This document shows, in pieces, positions 57,921 through 64,000 of a stretch of DNA of 64,000 nt. This DNA comes from Amphibalanus amphitrite (lineage: Eukaryota > Arthropoda > Thecostraca > Balanomorpha > Balanidae). The stretch lies in assembly GCF_019059575.1 (NCBI RefSeq), contig NW_024883117.1:1-64000 (forward strand), in the 5' to 3' direction. The translations under genes and the position numbers were made by a program. Within the stretch, counting starts at the first letter, position 1; the number at the start of each line of letters is the position of its first letter. Under the pieces are notes generated by a model, which worked only from the letters and a program-made list of their open reading frames with translations, made no database searches and was not told where the DNA came from.

Positions 57921-60900
57921 GGTACCGTTACGGCAGCGCCGACAGTCACGCCGTCACGGCCAGCGACTGTCCGCCGACACCCGTCAGCGCAGACAGGTGG
58001 ATCAGGGAGCACTGAAGCACACCGGCGGGTTTTGAAGTGTAATTTCATGCGGTGATCCCCGAGTGGCTCCAGAGGTGAAATAACTGAACTGAACTTAGCG
58101 TGAGCTCTACCTCCGTCTTTCGGCAAGAAACAGGGAGCGAGTGAGTTGGAATGTAAAGAGGGCAACATTAGGATTCTCAGCTGAAACGTGACGACAGATA
58201 CAGTGACAGACAAACGTGACGAAGATGGTGCCGACAGTTTCAGTCGTGACCTACCTTGTGTCGGTACGTCCCTGATGTCAATATATCTTCACTCGGAAGA
58301 CGGCTTCACAGTCACCCTGCGAAAGGAAACTTAATGTCACTGACAGTTTCATTTGAACGACCCTACGGGCACCTGTGCCCTCCCTCAACACACCGCCCCT
58401 TTTATCTTTTAAATTCTCAATACAGGCTACTCATCGGAAAGCGTACATCTTCCCACTAACTAGCCGATACTAAAGTGACGTGCATGGCTCCGAACGGACC
58501 ATATGCAGAAGCTGAGCCGCGCCCGCCGGCCCTCTGCCAGCCCTCAGACGACTTATCGTCACCCTCCGTCCGACCTCTCCGGCAGGGACTGATAGGCGAT
58601 CAGTCGAGCGGGCGGGGCGGGGCGTGCACGATCGAGAGCCATGAGACAAGCCACGCGCAGCCACTTACGGCTGTATTTGCAACAATGTGGACAACCACAT
58701 GCCGAATCACACACAGCACACAGCACCAAGCACGTTTAAGTGTTTTACTCTGTAAGACATGGGCATACATTCGTCGGAGTCCCTGATCTACCATATCCAG
58801 TACCCACTCCTCAATGAACACGCCCCTTCCCTAACAGGCCGCAACTACCTACCTTCCAGGCCACAGCGGCAACACCGGTCCAACGGCAATTTAGTAATGA
58901 ACGACTGAGCTGTACTGTACGAGCACCGCAGCTCTAGCACCGCAGTGAACCGTGGCCGCTTAGCCGTGACAAGCCGCCGTGGCAGCTCGATAGCTGTGAG
59001 TGTGACAGACCGCGACAGCTGCGGCAGCCGTGACCGTGGCAGCTCGACAGGCATTGACAGTGCTGCGGCTCAGCAGCCATGACCACGGCATCTCGGCAGG
59101 CACTGACAGCAGTAGCAGCCCTTGGCAGGCATTGTCAGTGCAGCGGCTGCGGATCAGACCAGTGGGCCCAGAGGGCACCGCACCCCTTGACGACCGGCGA
59201 CCTCAGTGACAGGCCGGTCGGACCGCGGCAGTGGATGGCGTCACCCCTCGGTATCGACAGGTTTGACGGGTGCCTGCGGTAGGGGGATATGGAGGGGAGG
59301 GTGTTGTGGCCAGCTGCTGGTAACCGCCAAACTGATCAGCAGCCAGTTTTGGTGCCGTGAATGTGAATAAGTTATTGCTGAGCGAACGCGACGTTGGCAG
59401 CACTTTCTCCAGTGATCTGGCCGGCCTCACTATTAAGACCTTTCCATGGCCCCAACGGCCGACACGCTTGTCCTAATGTATTCACCAGGAATAGACACGA
59501 GACAACTGTAATACAAGGTCACAATAGCATTGCCCTGCATGCTCAGTGACTGCTGTGATTATCATGATTCGTTTACTTGATTTATTTACTGTTGCTGAGT
59601 CACCATATAAAAAATCACAGCGCCCAGCCAGCCGTTCGTCATGCAATCGAAAGCTTTGTTACCAGCCCAGGGAAATGGCCTCCCCGACACTATCGCCTCT
59701 CGAGTCACGTCACATAACGGCTGCCTTTTCACCTCACACGAACAAACAGCCACAGCCCAAATCAGAGCTCACCAGCCACGGGGTACAACATCAGAACAGC
59801 TGAACGGCTAACTGTTCCCATGACATCGGCGGCAGAGTGCATTTTCACCCCTTTCATAGCCACACACGGCACCGAAATAGACCATGTGAGATCAACAGCT
59901 CCGGAATCGGGTCAGTGAAGATGTGAATATCTTTGAGAGAGCTCCCCTATGCTTCAGCTTGTCATACCGAATGAACCTTTTCGATATTCACTACCGTATG
60001 CATACCACTATGGCGAGCCGAGGACTGATGATTCATACATTGCCAGACATGCAGAGCTACACTGGCGACTGGCTGGGTGACCGTATCGCGTAAACCGCCC
60101 AGCTGCAGCCCAAACAGAGCTGCGTCCGAGACTGACGAGGGGACCAGCGATCGGGCCAGTCCCTGTCCTCAACCAGAGGGATTACATTCGTACGACTCAT
60201 AATAAACAAACGCCGCATCGAGTGTTCTTCTCGGGTGTACTTCAATCCCGATCTAACTGCTGATTGATGGCGTCAAGCTACGCAAAATCGAATAGCTGTG
60301 AGAATAGTATACGAATTCCGCACCTCGTAAGCCTGAGATCCTGCTCAGTTCTAGAGGAGTAAAGTCCCACGACACACGCATCGAGCGTTCAAATATGCCT
60401 GTCAAAATAATCAAAACCTAGAAATACGACTACAGCAGAGGCGGCGAATAACAGGAATGAGGGCAAACGTAAACGTTACAGCGAAAGGCTCGAGGTTAGA
60501 AACTACACTTCCTTGACCTCTTCTGGATAGGTATCCACTGAATGTGGCATCATAATAATTACAGATGGTTTTACCACAAATTAATATGCAATTATTGCGC
60601 GGATCAACTGGACAGACAGGCACAAGGTGACCGGCCAGGAATACACTGTCACGATCGACGAATGCGAGCTAAAGGCTCCATCCCACATCCAGAACCATGG
60701 TCAACACTGACCGTACTGCCCGCCCCATCCTGAGCCGCCCCAAGTCGCCGCAGAGTCAGCCTGCCGCACCCACCTGATTATCAACGGTCAGCTTCTCCAA
60801 AAGCACTGCCCCGAGCACCACCACTGTACCGCAGATCCCAGCCTGCCACCCGACAGACCACAGCACAGCGCACCACACCACGGGGAGACCACTGGCCAGA

Positions 60901-61130
60901 CGCCGCACAGACCAGCGGACAGACGCCGCGCCCCTTCTACTCGCAACACCACCAACGCTCGTCGGCAGACCCGTCACACACACTGGCGTGGCTCCCTCCC
61001 TACACAGGCGGACGACGACCGCCGCACAGCCAGCTTCCCGAGCCGGCCGCCAGGGGCGCTAGCGTACAGGGCAGTGTAGACAGCAGTGCTAGCGCCAGTG
61101 GTAGACTCAAGGTAGGCTGATACAGCCACA

Positions 61131-63050
61131 AAGTAAGAAACATTGTGGACTCACGCACAGACGTGACTTGCAAAGGAGGATAATGGTGGTGTTCACAAGG
61201 TGTACACTACAGTGTATACTGTTAGCATGTAAGACATGAAATTTTATTTGGGATAATTATGCATTTCTTACACTAGCAGAAAAAAACATTCACATGTTTA
61301 GAAAGAGAAGAATGCTAACAATAGTCATCATTACTCCAGTCAATATAAAAATTAATAGATAAAATGCATACAGATGGAGCAAAGAACAATAGAAACTTCA
61401 AAACATTGCACTACTTGGAACATTAACACATCTGCTTTTTAGGAAAGTCATTTTTTGTGTTACACAACATGCTAAAACCATTCAGTGTGCTTTATCATCA
61501 AAATAAAGCAGAGATGTAGGTGTACAAACTGTACATTGTAAAAAATTCAGCATGACATGGAAAATGGTATATTAAACTGGTAAAGGTGGGCAGGGAGCAG
61601 CCAACAAGGCAGCATGGATGATAGTGAACTCAGGACAAATAGCAGTCGGTGGGTGGAGCAGCCACAGCCAGCAGAAGTCACTTCAGTGGGGCAGATTGTG
61701 CTCAAAGTTGTTGGGCAGCTCAGTTGCACCCAATTGTCCTGAAGCCTGGGAATGCATGATAGACAGACTACAGGTCATAGGGGTTGACGGCCTGCTGTAC
61801 ACCAGCTCTGCTTAATATCTATCCAATCAAGCTTCAAATAAACAAAATGCTTTGCTGCTAAGACACCACCCACAGGAAAGGTAGGAACTTACTTTAAAAT
61901 AAACATGGTTACATCATATCATCATTCATTAAACTACAAACAAAAATATTGAAAAGAGCAGTGAGTGAGAAGGCCTGTTATGGTCAAAATGGCTGTCAAA
62001 AATATGTAAAGCATTACAGATCATGGCAGCGGTAGCCACGGTGAGGGTACCTGCCAAAGATGGGGAAGCAGATAAGAAGAACGTGGACAATATCCAAACT
62101 TTGCACACTTCTTTGCAGAAAACTTATCAAAAGGTTAACTTGGCAAGCCAATTGAAGTCTTGCCCATGTAAATAGCCTCACAAGGACAACATTCTTAAAT
62201 TCAAATAATGTCTTTTATCCTTATGACAGGCAAACATCTTACTCTTGAGCTGAATCCCAACACATCCCAATCCCAATCCCAAAACGAATACCTACACAAG
62301 AAGTCGTTAAATACACAATCTCATCTGGTCAGAATCATACAAACTGTCAGAATAACAAATTTCATTAAAATGTAGAAGAAATAGGCAAAGGGTGTATAAC
62401 TACGGGATAGGAAGCGTCTATTGAAGACAGCTTTAATTCTTAAATAATTCATAGAAATTGCAAAACAAAATAACTTACACATTATCATAAGCTATGGAAA
62501 AATCCAATGTTTAAATACCTTTGAAACGGCCGATGACGATGCGTGGAGAAATGATAATTAAAACTTCGTCAAAAAATAAATAGTTTATAAAATAACAGAT
62601 ATTCTGAAGATCAGTTGCTAACCACAATGGATGTCGTCGTCGGACGCCGCCACTCCCATCGTCAAGGATCAGAAAAAAACTGATGTTCAAAAAATAATAT
62701 TTTACATAGAATAAAAGTTTTTAAGTTTGGTACCTTAAATTTAAACAAAATAAATATGCCTATAAAATTTCCACATAGAAATAGTCAAAATAAAGACAAA
62801 CTAGGCACAAAACTGAATTAAATAGCTCTTTATTTAAACCTTACGTCATCAAAAGTGGTATCCATGGCAACAATTCATTTTCATGGGCTGTAAGTGACGC
62901 AGATGAGACAAAACATTACGAGTTACAAAAACAAACAGAGATAACTAAAGGCATACGGTAAATACTATTTTGTGAATTAATTGCGATTTATCACCGAAAA
63001 CTGTAAATTATTAAGCGAGATGTGTACCAGTGTGGACTGTGGGTGCAAGG
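61131..63050. other. AT-rich region without a recognised gene
   Basis: The base composition changes sharply from the GC-richer DNA before it. No domain-bearing frame is seen. It could be a long untranslated or noncoding transcript; TTTATT / AATAAA-type signals exist on both strands but are expected at this AT content. Confidence 0.35.
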
Positions 63051-63236
63051 TTTGTTGCTCGAATTATTGTGGAGTGTAACGACGGCGTGTAAACGCACCG
63101 ACATCAACTCTACCTGTTCCATAAAATGTAAGTAACTGCGGGTTTATACTATCATTGCTATCATCGATAAAGATTGCCTAATTGTTGCTGTTCTGTTTCT
63201 CACCTAAGGGCTGCTTGTGTCTTTGCTCGTCTCAGA

Positions 63237-63359
63237 CCATTACAGGAGCAGAGCCTGAAACACTCATCCTCCGGCCTCCGGTGCAAGAGGCTGGACGCGG
63301 CCCACTTGCTTTTGCCCAACTCGAACTTCCGCAGGGGGTCGCGCTGGACGCCCGCACGG
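63237..63359 (+). CDS. Candidate internal coding exon of an unknown gene
   Basis: A 123-nt segment lies between a pyrimidine-rich CTCGTCTCAG acceptor and a GTACGAGT donor, with an open frame containing ITGAEPETLILRPPVQEAGR and AFAQLELPQGVALDARTG. A possible untranslated first exon ends at AAAAT/GTAAGT near 63128. I do not recognise the family. The open frame and splice context are suggestive only. Confidence 0.3.
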
Positions 63360-64000
63360 GTACGAGTAAATAGGTTCCACCGAGTGGCAGCCAGAGGTGC
63401 GCGGGTAGGTATGTACCGTCGACTGTTGCTGTAAGGTGGCCCAAGGTCGATACCTCATGGACCTCCACTCCCTCCGGCAGCGATGGCCGGGCTCCCGGCA
63501 GTCCGGTGCTTATCCGCTGTGAGTCTGTGTCGGCCACTGGTTTATAACCTGCCGATCGAGCGTGACTCTAGAAGGCAGTGCCAGCAATGCGGCAGCTTGG
63601 AGCACCCATTCACCTCCGCGGCGCTAGAACCGGCATCAGCTGTGGGGCGTCGCCACGACGGCGTGTTAGCGGTCGCTGGCGCAGCTGGGTCCTCACACGG
63701 AGCCGTACGGCCCGTAATGGTACGGCTATGCCCGGCTACTGCCGCGTTGAGTTGGAGGGATAACAACGACAGCAGCCTCCGTGGCAGTGGCTCGGTTGGT
63801 AAATGTACTCGTAGAACCGCTAATGATTGTCAATGCCTTGCATTGCGGTCTAATGGAGATAGTACCCATTACCAATGACTAATGAGGGCGTTAACCGTAG
63901 GTTATTTGAAATACACAAACACTGTTCGTTAGAATTGTATTTTTCAATTATATAAGGCCGGATACTGTGCCGATCACTCGACCTCCGTCAGCGTCCTGCG
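63360..64000. other. Window end, no gene recognised
   Basis: Overlapping short frames on both strands have no family motifs. The stretch could be an intron of the candidate gene starting near 63.1 kb. Confidence 0.35.

Noticed and set aside
57838-57960. Tandem ACCGTCACGG units as a transcription-factor array (CRE-like)
   Set aside because: The units are explained by minisatellite expansion, and there is no adjacent gene start.

Overview
The window looks like nuclear DNA of an invertebrate animal, most likely an arthropod. The evidence is a multi-exon adducin (hu-li tai shao) gene with GT-AG introns, clustered near-intronless rhodopsin-like GPCR genes with TATA boxes, and a dense, nested load of transposable elements (Ty3/Gypsy, a CR1/L2-like LINE, and hAT, piggyBac, mariner and TA-flanked elements). 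A crustacean is my guess, not something the sequence proves. No bacterial operons, rRNA, confident tRNA or CRISPR array was seen. All statements come from reading the sequence; no alignment or database search was run.

Layout. 1-8.4 kb is noncoding and repeat-rich: foldback repeats, a pentanucleotide microsatellite, and a 297-bp hAT MITE with a perfect 8-bp target duplication. 8.4-9.6 kb holds GPCR-like gene 1. About 10.45-14.68 kb (arm A) and 24.84-33.02 kb (arm B) are the two arms of a large inverted duplication, each about 3.0 kb once later insertions are removed. Each arm carries a GPCR-like gene (13436-14416 plus; 25095-26078 minus). Arm A has since gained a 1195-bp TTAA-flanked element and a 134-bp palindromic insertion. 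Arm B has gained a complete 5227-bp Ty3/Gypsy retrotransposon with identical 191-bp LTRs. The other arm shows the unoccupied site for these insertions. The spacer (14.68-24.84 kb) is essentially one LINE, split by hAT insertions with 8-bp target duplications and bordered by TA-flanked elements.

33.0-46.7 kb, minus strand, is the adducin gene. Ten coding exons can be joined with consensus splice sites and matching phases into an 895-codon frame. The order is N-terminal adducin segment, class II aldolase-like domain, neck and tail region, then a Pro/Gln-rich C-terminus. No lysine-rich MARCKS-like end was found.

The most unusual feature is inside the second adducin intron (42462-44769). It holds 22 tandem copies of the 3' part of exon 2, each 103 or 109 bp. 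Nearly every copy is a 69-nt, phase-preserving cassette with its own AG acceptor and GTAAGT-type donor. If spliced in, the cassettes would add 23-residue modules to adducin. If not, they form a dense array of decoy splice sites. 46.7-61.1 kb is probably adducin upstream or intronic sequence with large purine/pyrimidine microsatellites. 61.1-63.0 kb is AT-rich and unassigned. 63.0-64.0 kb may contain the start of another plus-strand gene.
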